Position numbers and translations under genes: made by a program
Shown here: piece by piece, positions 1-10,700 of the stretch
How the letters are laid out: every line of letters starts with the position of its first letter
Position numbering within the stretch: the stretch's first letter is position 1
Source of the DNA: Linum tenue
Lineage: Eukaryota > Streptophyta > Magnoliopsida > Malpighiales > Linaceae
Length of the DNA: 64,000 nt
Assembly (NCBI GenBank): GCA_946122785.1
Contig: CAMGYJ010000003.1
Span: 186,001-250,000, forward strand
Direction of reading: 5' to 3'
Notes under the pieces: generated by a model
Told to the model about the DNA's origin: nothing
Seen by the model: only the letters and a program-made list of their open reading frames with translations
Database searches by the model: none

Positions 1-961
1 CCACCTGCTGCTCTAACCCGGATCTGGCCTCCATGGCATGCACACCATGGTCCCGGGAATGCCTGCCTCTGCTCCTCTGCCCCCAGGAATGATCGCGGGC
101 AGCCAAGGTACTGATCATCTGGTTCAGCTCGGGTGGAGTCTTAGTAAGGATATCCCCTCCTGGGCACAGAGACTCGATCACCCTCTGGCTGTCTGGGGTG
201 AGGGCACTGTAGAAGTTCCCCACTGTGAATGCATCACTGAAGCCATGATGGGGACACTGCCAGAAATACCCCATGTACCGCTCCCATGCATCACGAAGAG
301 ACTCATCTGGCTCTTGGCGGAAGTGAGTGATCTCCCGCTGAATCTCGGTGGTCTTCGATGCCGGATAGTACCTGTGCACGAACTTATCTGCCAGATCGTC
401 CCAAGAGGTGATGGACAGTGGGGGCTGGGTCTCCAACCACCTCTTAGCATTCCCCGCCAGAGAATGGGGGAAGAGGTGAAGGCGGATTGCGTCATCCGGG
501 ACACCATTCAGCTTGAACCCGTTCGTCAGCTGTAGAAAACGGGAGAGATGTGCCCGGGCCTCCTCATCCTTCAAGCCATGGAACTGGATAGAGGAAGTAA
601 TGAGTTGAATCCAGCATGGCTTGATCTCGAAGTTGTTTGCTGGAATCGGCGGATAGAGGATGACCGGGCGGATGTCAGCAATCCGCGGAGTGTAGTAATA
701 CTCCAAGGTGGGACCCGGTGGTGGTGGATGATGATGGACCCCAGCTGCCTGAGGATTGGGGTCGTTCCCCAGGAACTGGTTCTGAGGAGGTGGGTTCTGA
801 TCGCCTTCCATCTCGTACTCGTCCTCGGAGTCGCTGCTCAATTGGCCGTCTCTGCGCTCCACCGTAGCCAGTCTAGCTCGCTGTTGTCTCCGAAGTTGTT
901 TGCAAGTGCGCTCAATCTGAGGATTCAACGGCAGTAAACCTCCCGACTGGCTACGGGTCAT
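1..961 (-). CDS. gag polyprotein of an Athila/Tat-type Ty3/gypsy retrotransposon (partial, runs off the window)
   Basis: The minus strand reads open from an ATG at 959-961 to base 1 without a stop, about 320 residues. It starts MTRSQSGG, has an acidic stretch (SSDSEDEYEMEGD), a His/Pro-rich linker (HHHPPPPGP) and then a Retrotrans_gag-like core with AKRWLETQPP, WDDLADKF, EITHFRQ, ESLRDAWERY and CPHHGF. This order and wording fit plant Athila/Tat Gag, which forms the particle that packages element RNA. The ATG lies about 130 bp inside the primer binding site, as expected for the first gene of an LTR element. The unbroken frame suggests a fairly young copy. The rest of gag-pol lies beyond the left edge. 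Lineage is judged from wording plus the PBS, not from a search. Confidence 0.85.
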   Translation of the reverse strand, partial: MTRSQSGGLLPLNPQIERTCKQLRRQQRARLATVERRDGQLSSDSEDEYEMEGDQNPPPQNQFLGNDPNPQAAGVHHHPPPPGPTLEYYYTPRIADIRPVILYPPIPANNFEIKPCWIQLITSSIQFHGLKDEEARAHLSRFLQLTNGFKLNGVPDDAIRLHLFPHSLAGNAKRWLETQPPLSITSWDDLADKFVHRYYPASKTTEIQREITHFRQEPDESLRDAWERYMGYFWQCPHHGFSDAFTVGNFYSALTPDSQRVIESLCPGGDILTKTPPELNQMISTLAARDHSWGQRSRGRHSRDHGVHAMEARSGLEQQV

Positions 962-1087
962 GCACTATCTGCACACAATCAGGCAATGCAAACCCGTGAA
1001 GGCACAAGTGGGAAGGAACAAACACTCAATGAAAAAAAATGAAAATGCTAAAGTAACAGAAATCACTTTTCTTCAACAACCTAGCCG

Positions 1088-1105
1088 TCCCCGGCAACGG
1101 CGTCA
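1088..1105 (-). other. Primer binding site, tRNA-Asp type
   Basis: The minus strand reads TGACGCCGTTGCCGGGGA, one base different from the complement of the plant tRNA-Asp 3' end (TGGCGCCGTTGCCGGGGA). It lies 6 bases inside the LTR and 127 bases before the gag ATG. This PBS is typical of Athila/Tat elements and fixes the element's orientation. Confidence 0.85.
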
Positions 1106-1111
1106 AAAACT

Positions 1112-2688
1112 TGACTCACTCCTACTGTCACTCTAGAAAATGGCCAAGTGTAACCACTTCCTAAAGCGTAGTATAGCGGGTTTGGGTTTTAATGTCAACC
1201 CGGGTCCTAGATGTGATGACTACTCAGTGAATTCGTATTATCTAGCAGTGAAACTTTAGTGAAGATCTAAACTAACAAGCAAACAAAGCAACTAAACGGT
1301 TGTTTTCAGGTTAAGAGAGGTCACCCGGATATGGTTCCCCCTAGTCTGCAGTTAAGCCGGATTGTAATTACCAAGTTCAATTTCTATGATAGTTATACTG
1401 CGGAAGGTTCTCAAACAGTCTGAAGTCTCGACTAAAGGTCTTCAGACCCTCTCAATCTGAGTCTCTAGCGGGCGACTAACCTCCACCGGAGTAAACAGAT
1501 TGAGGCCCTATGAACAAAACCTCCACTACCGAATTGAATTCGGTACAGAATAGTGAATTGGCTCCTCGACTAAAGTCACCAATTCACTACCTTCAATTAA
1601 GGATACTCTATTAACCTAGGCAGATATTCTCATTCTAGGTTAAAGCAGAAACAACAGGAATTTGATCAGGATTCATGCCATTCAATCATTCAAACCTCAA
1701 TCGAATATAATCAATTCATAGAAACGGTACTTGGATTCATACAATCAATCCCAACATACAGAACTAGGGTTTCCCACACCCAGATGAATGGGAGAACTAC
1801 TCCATGGAGAAAGAAGCAAAAGCAGAATCAGACGCGGAAATCATACTGTGAAGATGGATTTCTGCTCCTGGACGTTGAATCGGCAATTCTCCAAGCTCAA
1901 ACCAAGCTCCAATGGTGTTCAAGATCAAACTAGGGCACTTGGAGACTCTTGTTCGTCGCTTTCTCTCTCTAGGAATCGCTCTGTCTCTCTAAAACTCGAA
2001 TCCCCCTTCTTTTTGGCTGAAAATCTGCTTAAAAGGGCATCAGTGGCCAAAGCACGGTCGAGGGCACGGCCGTGCTTTGCCTCAGCCCGCCCATGCTTTG
2101 CCTCAGCCCGCCCGTGCTTTGACTAGGGTTAATTACACCGCCAGCAGTTGGGGAAAACACGGCCGTGCTTTTGGGAGAACACGCCCGTGCTTTGGTGGAA
2201 CACGGCCGTGCTTTCAGCCCGTGTTTTCAGCTCGAGTTGGCCAAACTCAAATCAGCTCTCGGCAGTAAAAGCACGGTCACAGAACACGGCCGTGTTCTGA
2301 AGGCCTCCTGCCCGTGTTTTCATTGCCGAACCTGTTCCCCTATATTCAATGCTTCGTTTCTCCCTCGTCCGGACTCCGAATCAGTCACCGTTTGATCCCA
2401 GACGCTCGTAGTCTCGTCCTCTTTCTTTTCATGACAGACTTGCACGATTCTTCGTCCATAAAGGGAGGTAAAAATCCATTCTTCTTCAGGTCATTCCAGA
2501 GTTTCTTCTCCCGAATCGCCAATTGATCTCTGATTGACTTGAAACTTGCGCCTATGCTTCACTTTATGTGCTAGGACCTGAAATGTAACAAAGGAACACA
2601 ACCTAGCATAAAATAGGCCAAAGAAGCGATAATGCAAGCTTAAACGATCAAGAAACAAAGGGGGAAAACATGTGCAAATATCGAGTCA
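1112..2688 (-). repeat. 5' LTR of the Athila/Tat-type element (about 1577 bp)
   Basis: The LTR is bounded on the low side by the PBS and on the high side by the point where the gag-pol reading of another gypsy element resumes. Its ends are an exact 6-bp inverted repeat, TGACTC at 1112 and GAGTCA ending at 2688, giving the usual TG...CA termini. A GC-rich array of CACGGCCGTG-type units lies at about 2050-2310. No long open frame is convincing. The second LTR lies outside the window, so the boundaries rest on termini and context. Confidence 0.8.
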
Positions 2689-3734
2689 TCATCTGCAGAG
2701 AAACCTCAAGCTCTGCATCCTGAAATTTGTCCTCCATCCCCGCCTCATCACCCAATGAAGGAGACTCCTCAGCCTGCATAACCTGGAGCTGCTTCTTTCT
2801 TGCACAGACATGGCCATGGAAGTATTTATCGCCGCATTTATAACAAAGGGCTTGTCCTCGAGGAACAGGGGGCACTCGAAGGAAGAAACAGAAGGACGGG
2901 GACGGAAGTTTTGCAGAAACCGAAGCAGAAGCACCCGCCTAGCGAGTGGACGAAGATGAAGACTCTCTAGACTTCCTTTTGCGAGCATCAATACCCGACT
3001 CCTCCAGTCGCGCTTGGTAGAACGCACAAGCCAGCGTAGGCGGATTCAGGACCTGCACCAGGGGTTGAATTTCGTCATCCAACCCCCCCAAGAAATTGAG
3101 GATGAAGTAATGCTCGTTCAACTCCGGATTAAGACGAAGCATCCCCCGAGCGCAATTCTTCGAACTCTTCTTGATAGCGAGAAACAGAGCTTGTTTGGCG
3201 AAGGTGATTGAAAGAGTCTACCACGTTCATCTGCTCCTGATTATCAAATCGATGGAACAATTCGTCGATGAAATGCCCCCAAATCAATGGAAAACGTCGG
3301 AAAGACCAGCCTTCGAACCACGTATAAGCCCTGTCTTCCAGATAATAAGAGACTAAGTCCACTTTGTGTTCTTCGAGAATCGAGTATAGCTGGAACAACT
3401 TGATGCATTTGCTAACCCAATCATGTGGATCGGTGCCGGAGAAGTAAGAGAACTCGAGACGGGGGTAATGATCAAGAATCGATGAACGGCGTTGCTGGTG
3501 ATGGAAATGCTGAGGCTCGCCGAAAGTCCCAGCATCGGCGCGCGGTGACAACTGAACCGGTGACTTCTCCCGCCTGCGAGCGATGGAAGCCGCCAATGCA
3601 TCGATATAGTCTTTCGTTGACGCAGCTAACACAACAATAGCTTCCTTAAGATCCTGATGCTGCGTACTGATCTGCACACGAACCTCCGCCATCTGAGTTT
3701 CTAAATCAACAATCCGAGGAGTGTGCGACGCCAT
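2689..3734 (-). pseudogene. Broken gag (and protease start) of a second Ty3/gypsy element
   Basis: The reading starts MASHTPRIVDLETQMAEVR at 3734 and runs through a Retrotrans_gag-type core (LEFSYFSGTDPHDWVSK, YLEDRAYTWFEG, FDNQEQMNVVDSF, RYQEEFEEL). A frameshift near 3130-3150 moves it into the frame of LNPELNEHYFILNFLGGL. An in-frame TAG at 2939-2941 interrupts it before a zinc knuckle, CYKCGDKYFHGHVC, at about 2815-2855. The reading reaches the start of the protease domain (EVSLQMM) and stops at 2689, where the Athila/Tat LTR is inserted. Coding capacity is lost through frameshift, nonsense and truncation. The wording suits a chromovirus-type gypsy element; the exact clade is uncertain. 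Confidence 0.85.
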
Positions 3735-3747
3735 TGCCGGAGTTCAG

Positions 3748-3760
3748 GTCTCTGATACCA
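3748..3760 (-). other. Primer binding site, initiator tRNA-Met type
   Basis: The minus strand reads TGGTATCAGAGAC, close to the common plant element PBS for tRNA-iMet (TGGTATCAGAGC). It sits just before the gag ATG at 3734 and two bases from an LTR end in ..TTACA, fixing the direction of the second gypsy element. Confidence 0.85.
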
Positions 3761-3762
3761 CT

Positions 3763-4100
3763 TGTAAGGATCTTGAATGGAGAATCTGGCGAATTTGGGC
3801 GAAAGGAAGAAGAAGAGGAGGATAAGAATGGAGCGAAAGAGAGTTTCAATTTTATTTCTAACTAACTAATTTGGTAAAGTAGGTACAATTAGTTGTTTGA
3901 CACAAGATGCCCAATTGTAAAACGTCTCTCCTATTTATACTTGTGTCTTTCTGTACACGTCACTCGTCCAGCTGTCTCCCAATCTGTTACACAATGATAC
4001 ACCTTCCTCAATTTTCTAGCAAAAATCTCGTTGATGTTTCCCTTTCACTTTTTTCTCGGCATCAATGGGGAAATTGACCTCGCGTCTCGCTCTCGATCCG
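3763..4100 (-). repeat. 5' LTR of the second gypsy element (far edge not fixed)
   Basis: The LTR begins at 3763 on the plus strand (TGTAAGG, minus-strand end CCTTACA) two bases from the PBS. A minus-strand TATAAATAG at 3931-3939 is a plausible LTR promoter. The outer edge is estimated at about 4050-4130 from TG dinucleotides only; the other LTR is not in the window. Confidence 0.55.
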
Positions 4101-7100
4101 TACTCCGACATCAATGGCAATTTTTTTTATCAACGGCAGAAGCTGGTCCAAAGCCGGAGTTTGAGGGGGCAGGAGCAGTCTAATGACGGAGTTTGGAGGG
4201 AGTTGTGCGGACCGGCGTCGGAATTCGTTGGGAACTAGCTGGTATGATGTCAGAGTTCGGACGGGGACGCGTGGTCTGAAGTTGCAGGTCCGATCGCCAG
4301 TTTCGGACGGTTGCTGTTGGTGACAAAATTAATTAATTGATTAAATAACTTGGTAATAAAGGAATTGTCGATCACCTTGGTAATCGACCAACTAACCGGT
4401 AACCGACCGGTTGGTTTTCGATTAACCGATGATAATATGTCAGTCGATGTTCAGTAGGGGGAGTTGGTGGTTCGGTTAACCGATAACCGATCACTCGGTT
4501 TTCGGTTATAAACGAATCGAACCAAACTCCACCCCTATGAATGAGGGTGGGTGTAGAGAAATGGATCTAAGAGATGGTATAATTCAAATTGTTTACACCT
4601 CCAAATAATTCGAGTTATTAATTGAATCCAACCGGTTCTCGACACAAATACCATAAAACTCTCACACTTCAACTTCTGATAAAAGAGAGGTTCTTGCGTG
4701 CGTTGGAGGCCGAAGAAAGCAGCCTCTACTTTTGTAGCTGAACCAACTACGTACAGCCAGCCGCCAGTTGTAGAACCCTTCTCTACACCTAGTTTTTTCT
4801 TAGTTGAACCGTCTATAGCTCGCCATTTGTGAACCGTTTCTGTACCTCTTTAATGAGTTTTTTCTTTTCATTTTGGAGTGGTGGAGGTTTGTTGGAAGGA
4901 AGGTTGTCAACCCGCGGGTTGACCCGGACTCAGTTGAGCTAGTGGGTCAAGAGTTAATGGGTCACCCATTTTAGCCCGGAAATATGAAAATAGTCATTAT
5001 ATTGTACTTATCCTGATAAATTATATCAAATGTTATCTAACATATGAGTAATAACATATACCATTACACCAAAGTAACATGTCATACTTAGATCCAACAT
5101 ATAGTGAAAATTCACACACACTTATATAACATCAATATTCAAATGTTCAACTAAGAATTCCAAAGATTGAGTTAGGCGAAAAGAAAAATCAGTAAATAGA
5201 CGCATTTCGTAAACCAAAAAAGAAAATGACACAATTTGACCTCCAACCCGGTACCTTGTAGCAGTCGACCAAGCGGGTGTGTGCGGCCCTTTTTCTCATT
5301 GGATCAGTATCAAAGTGGATTGACCCGCGGGTTGACAATCTTGATTGGATGCCATGACCAAAAGCCAGTGGAGAGAGAGGGCTAAGTAACGGCAAGGTAG
5401 CTAAAGGAAGCAGAGAAGGGAACCACACACGTTGAGAGGGAGAGCCTGAAAATGGCAACAACCGAGGTGCAGTCCCCTGTTCCCATTTCCCACCCCCAAA
5501 ACCAACCAAACAAAAGACTCTACTTACACTACTAAAACCTCTTTTGGCGTTACCTTTGTATATCATCAACGTGTCTACTTTCCAATAATGTAACGTATGG
5601 TACTAGCAGCATATGTAGTGAACAGTTTTCTCACCAAAATTTTTTGTACGAAAATGTATAGTTATGAGTGGAATTTGTATCATTTAATATTAAATGTACA
5701 AGTTTAGTTTGTGTCGTAAAGGTTTATGTGCGAATATGTACAGGTACAAGTTGAATCTGTACCATAATGTCAAAGTTACAAACCTAGCTTATACCAGAAA
5801 AAGATTTTTATACGAAAATGTACGTGTACAAGTTAAATTTGTACTATAAAGTTAAATGTACGAACTCATTATGTACCATTAAGAAATTCCTTTATAAACG
5901 AGAACAATGATACTACCAAATAGTTGAATTTCCTCTGGTTATCAAATGCACCAGGTTGGATATCCCCACTAATGATCTCAATCTCAACGATCGACTTACA
6001 AAGTATAGTGCGTCGTTGCAAACTTTTCATTTTTTTTGGTTGGCTTCCGTTTGAGAGCGAGGGAAAAAGAGCAACAGAAAGAATCATCGGACTCGGATCG
6101 ATCTCTTCCGAACTGGATGGCGACGAATTAATAAACGACAAATGAGATCGCCATGAGATCCAACTCGTGCGCATAGCCGTAGCGTGATATAGGGAATTTG
6201 ACGACCAATCACCATTCCGCAGCTTCATTAATATTTTATCGACGATTACTTTTTAGTACGAAATTAAAGAACGAGACAATCAACCCAATATGCAAAATAG
6301 TGGTTTTGACATTATTTATTTATTTTTTGTTTTACTTTCTCCAACAAATCAAAGGTTGAGGCAGAGGAAAAGAAGGGGAGCCATCAATTTCTCACACGTC
6401 TCTTCCTCGTCTCCCCTAAAATCCTCCCAACCAACACTCTCTTCCCAAACCTTTTTTACTCCCCAACTTAAACTCGTCTTCTACTTTTGTCCTCTTACTC
6501 CCCGGCTCCCTTTCGTATGGTCAATTGCACCTTTGGTGCTCGACTTCCGTAGTGATAATCGAACCCATCACTTAAATATCAAATATTGAACATTATAACC
6601 CTCAGCTTAATTTCACTCCATCCAATCATAAGTTTACACTAACCTCGTTCATGAGATATCTCATAAGACCGAATATTGACCAAGTTAAGTAATTTCGATT
6701 CATTCAGATTCGATCTCACAACAAAAGTAGAAAAGAATTGATTCAGTGAACCATAATACATTCTATTTTTTTTAAATACAGCATGATAACAAAAATTAAC
6801 AATCAACTTCAATTGAGATCGTAAGATTATTACTTTACTACGTATGTAACTGAAGTTCATTTAAATGAATTAAATCAAATTGAGCTCGATGTTAAGAAAA
6901 GGACATTCTATTTTTGTTAGCGCTTTGTGTGGTAACAAATTCAAGCCTTATATAGTAAGTAGAACAATAGAGTTGTTGTAAAATACCATTATTGTAGTTG
7001 ATTGAAAAACAAACTCAAAATACAAAGCCTTAATGAGCTGTATTTTGACTCCTTTGTACCAATACTAAAGTCTGATGACTAATTCGTTACTACCAACAAA

Positions 7101-7140
7101 AAGAGTGATCATGACTGTAATGTGTAGCCTCCTTTTCCAC
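4100..7140. other. Non-coding stretch between retrotransposons and the first small gene
   Basis: No gene is supported here. About 4380-4540 holds short palindromic runs of GGTTAACCGATAACCGA type ending in CCACCCCTA, resembling a hAT terminus. About 4905-4980 and 5315-5340 carry GACCCGCGGGTTGAC-type words in opposite orientations. About 5640-5880 has three diverged repeats (separate entry). A short plus-strand ATG frame at about 5452 (MATTEVQSPVPISHP, 27 codons) has no visible continuation. Confidence 0.5.
5646..5880. repeat. About three diverged tandem repeats, period about 82 bp
   Basis: The words [GA]T[AG]CGAA[AT]ATGTA, then ACAAGTT[GA]AAT[TC]TGTACCAT, recur at about 5646, 5727 and 5810 with similar spacing. 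There is no coding potential. This could be a small minisatellite or the edge of an old transposon. Confidence 0.4.
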
Positions 7141-7149
7141 TATATATAA
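7141..7149 (+). promoter_or_regulatory. TATA box of the gene at 7303
   Basis: TATATATAA lies about 155 bp upstream of the ATG and is followed by a purine- and pyrimidine-rich leader, consistent with a plant core promoter. Confidence 0.5.
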
Positions 7150-7302
7150 TCAGTCCCTGTTATTAAAAACCCCAAGAAATCGAAAACCTCCAAATCAAAA
7201 CAAACACTACTCTCTATCTCCTCTGTTTTCCATCTCCGATCTCCCTTTCTCCGTCGGAGAAAGAGGAAAAGAGGAAGAAGAAAACCACAACAGCCTGCTG
7301 CA

Positions 7303-7695
7303 ATGGCTTCCGGATCGGCCGCGGCGGACGGGTTCTTCAGGAATTGGGTCTTCGAAGGCTCGCTGTCGGGCGCCGACTACGGGATCGAGCGGCGGCCGTA
7401 CCACCGCAACTGCAAGTGCGCGCTCCACGAAAAATCCCGCGACGGCGGCGGAGGCGGAGGTTGCGGGAACTGCAAGAACACCGTCTCGTATAAGATCCGC
7501 CGCTCCTGGAGCGAGGGTTCTCTTGCCCTGGCGGCGGCGGCGACGTCCGGTGCTGGATCCGGATCGTCCCCTTCGTGTTCGTCCAATTCGTCTCCTCACG
7601 CCGCCGGGCACGGCCTTCCTCCGTCGCCGTCGTTGCAGGCCCTCGCGCGGAGTATGAGCAGGGACGATCTGGCGTCTTACTCCGGAAGCAGATGA
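7303..7695 (+). CDS. Small RRPYHxxCxCALH-family protein (130 aa), function unknown
   Basis: Single-exon frame of 130 residues starting MASGSAAADGFFRNWVFEG. The conserved core is GIERRPYHRNCKCALHEK at about residues 27-44. It is followed by a Gly-rich loop with a further C-x2-C pair (CGNCKN), a KIRRSWSEGSLALAAA segment and a Ser/Gly/Pro-rich tail ending SMSRDDLASYSGSR. There is no signal peptide or membrane segment. Four other genes in the window share the core, so it is real and under selection. The Cys/His pattern (H-x2-C-x-C-x3-H) could bind a metal; that is inference. GC content is high compared with the flanks. A TATA box and leader lie upstream. I do not know an assigned function for the family. 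Confidence 0.85.
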   Translation: MASGSAAADGFFRNWVFEGSLSGADYGIERRPYHRNCKCALHEKSRDGGGGGGCGNCKNTVSYKIRRSWSEGSLALAAAATSGAGSGSSPSCSSNSSPHAAGHGLPPSPSLQALARSMSRDDLASYSGSR

Positions 7696-7769
7696 AAGGC
7701 GGAAGGAAGATCGAGATCTGCCGTCTCCGGCCAGCTGGAATCAAATCAAATGTGGGAATCTAATTTAGA

Positions 7770-10700
7770 AGGAAATGTAAAAAAAGGAGAAAAAAAAGAG
7801 AGGAAAGTTACAGTTTGGTGCTTGTTTTCTCTCTTCGTTGCTAATCCGGTCCATGATCTTTTGTAGAGGGGAAAAATTGCATAAATGTCAGGTGTAGACA
7901 GTAGGGCTCTGTTTCTCTGTTCTGGCCTTAATTAGGTGTTGGTGTTGTTAACTCTGTTCGTTCATTGTTAATATAAGTACATGGGACTCCTTGTTATCTC
8001 TGCCATGGCAGCATACATTACTCGTTGAATTACGTCGAAAAGCTCGAATTCGCGCTTGATTACTGTCCGGCTGATTGTTCGAATGAGTATAGCTAATGTA
8101 AGTTCTTCGTGATGATCTTGGGATTAACATCACATGATGGATGATTAATGGTTACTGTTGATTAATTAGTAGGGTGATTAGTTGTTTAATTATGGTTTAA
8201 GGGCAGAGGATGGGGGGAGCCACACTGCCCGCTAGCCAGCCAGAGCCAGGCTAATCCCAGCAGCTGGAGGAAAGATGCGTGCTTAATAGCGTATTCTACG
8301 TGTTGGTGGTCGGCTGCCTACTTCCTTTTTCCTTCTTTTATCCCGTTGGAAGGAAAATCTTCGACCTAGATTTCGTTGTAGTAAAAAAATTTACATTTGT
8401 TCCTCTCTGACCTTTTTAAGCGGTGTTGGAGGAGTATGAGAGATGAGAGGTATTAGATCATTTTCGACTTTTGTAGTAGGTTCTTGGTTGTTTAAGTCAA
8501 GTATAATAAATCGAAACCATATTTTTTATATTTCGTTGGTGATCGATTCTTTCGGATAAGAATGTGAGTTCGTTCTCACAACACCATTATAGGAGGGTGT
8601 TTCAAAGCTTGTGAATGTTGATGTGTATCTCTCAGCTCAACTCTTGTTAAGTGTGCCAAATAGATTCCTAAATATGAAGTTATTTCCTTCCTATTGAAAA
8701 TTAGCAAAAAATGAAAGGGAGAAAACAAAGCTTGAAAGATGCATGTGCTTGTTTTTTTTTATTAAGGGAAGAAATAGAAGAATAGTCAAAAGAAGACAGC
8801 CAGCCCAAAAGTATGAGACACCCAACTAAATAAGGCAACCAACCATAAAACCATATTCTTGGTGTTATATATATAAACATACACAAATTAATTAACTACA
8901 AATTAGGATATTATGGCTTTACAACTCTGCACGTTCAGCTGTTGCACATACCTGGCCGATCTTGTTGGAGAAAGAAACCAGCATCTCTGGCTATCCTCCC
9001 CCACCATATGGGAATCTGCATTTTACACATCTGACGAGTTAATCGCACGAAAAAAAAAATCATTTTAAATTCGAGTCCATTAGTAATACGATTGTAGTGT
9101 GATAATGAAACTGGCACTTAACCTCAGGATCAAGTTGAGCGTATACAAAATTTAGTATTATTATCGGTCAGGGTGGCATGATGATCTGTACGATTCAGAT
9201 GGAGATGGACGGAAATGAAAATTATGATATCTTTCCTTAGTACGAAGCTAAAGGACTTGTTTGGTACAAACTAAAGTTCGTTGTCTATCTTTGTAGGAGA
9301 ACTAAAATTGAGTGACCATTTTATGTAATTGACTCTCCCACGTTATATTGTTCTATTTTCTGGATCTAGGCCATGAGCCCATATGTCGAGAAAGGCACAA
9401 AACAAAAAGCCCTGTTCTTGTGGCACACTGCACTACAATACACATGGTCGGAAGCAAAGAGGAACCATCCATTTAAGCCATGTGATCCAAAATGTGTTGG
9501 GCTCAAAGTCCGTGACCCACTGGCCACTGACAAACTAATATAATTAGAGTACTAGCTTATTACCCGGCCCGTTGGCCGGATTACTGTATGTTACCCACTT
9601 GTGGAATGGGAGAGAAAGCAAGTGAGAGTGAAGGGATTGAGATTCCACTTGATTAGGACCGACCCACTAATCCAATTCTTCCCGACCCGCCCCAACCTAC
9701 AGGGTCAGAAAGAGTCAATAAGAAAATACGAACGGAGAGGATTAGTCATATATCTTGACTCTTCAGAAGTGGGTCAAACAGGATCAAGGTTGGGTGATGA
9801 CAATTTTTAGCGCTAAGCAGAGTTCTGGGTTGAATACCTTTACTTAGGCCTAGAAATTGGTGCTGATGCAGACTGCAGTTTTTATTATACCATCATCAAT
9901 CATCATTGAATTAGTCCTGGGCATCCCTCCCCGTTGTCGGTCTGAATTCTAATGATGGCTTCCTTGCACCAGCCATATCAGCGAGTTGCCACCTCGAGCA
10001 TGATTTGCCTATGTACAAATAATACAATTAGAGTATGAAAATGAATTCAATGAAAAGGAAAAGAGAATTATATCACATGCCAATAAATACACACATAATA
10101 GTTGAAGCTAAGTGAAAGTCATTACTCGCACATCAATTCTCAAAAATTACAGACTAAACATTGGCTAGAATGGCACTAAAACTACCAAGAATCATGGACG
10201 AAACAACTTGTCAAATTAAATAATCCTTATACTGAAACTACCTTCTAACTTGAAATAAGACATGACCACAGTTCATAGCTCTCTTCTCACTATGAATTGG
10301 TTGCAGCTCGTCCTTATCACTGCCTCTCAAGCTCAATTCAAACAGAATAGAGACCGTTATGTAAGATAACCATATTCTTACTGATCATAATTCCTTTCTT
10401 CACTCCATTTTTGTCGGAGAAAAGAGTTATCCCCCTCTCCTGCATTTCCCTTTCCCCCTCTCTTCTCCCTCTTCTTCACAAATCGATCCCTAAACTAGCA
10501 ACAACAACACAAAAATAGCCTTCGCCTCTCCCGTCTCCATCTATTGAACGCGTTGGTGGCAAGACAGGACTGCAGAAGCAAAATTTTCTAAAATCAAACT
10601 AAATTTTTTGAAGCAGACTCAACCACGAAAAAAGAGTAAAGCAACAATGCAGTAGAACCCTAAATTTAACTACAATCAAGCACATATCAGCAAGATTTTC

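Noticed and set aside
178..507. Minus-strand frame of 109 residues starting MVSRMTQSAF
   Set aside because: It is the wrong frame of the Athila/Tat gag, whose true frame is open from 961 to 1.
1788..2268. Plus-strand frames with repeats such as ARPCFASARPCF
   Set aside because: They read the GC-rich CACGGCCGTG array of an LTR on the opposite strand; repetitive shadow, no homology to proteins.
5452..5535. Short plus-strand frame MATTEVQSPVPISHP
   Set aside because: Only 27 codons, no exon continuation or domain recognised; could be a chance frame.
7207..7744. Long minus-strand frames opposite the gene at 7303
   Set aside because: Low-complexity Arg/Ser-rich shadows of a GC-rich coding exon.
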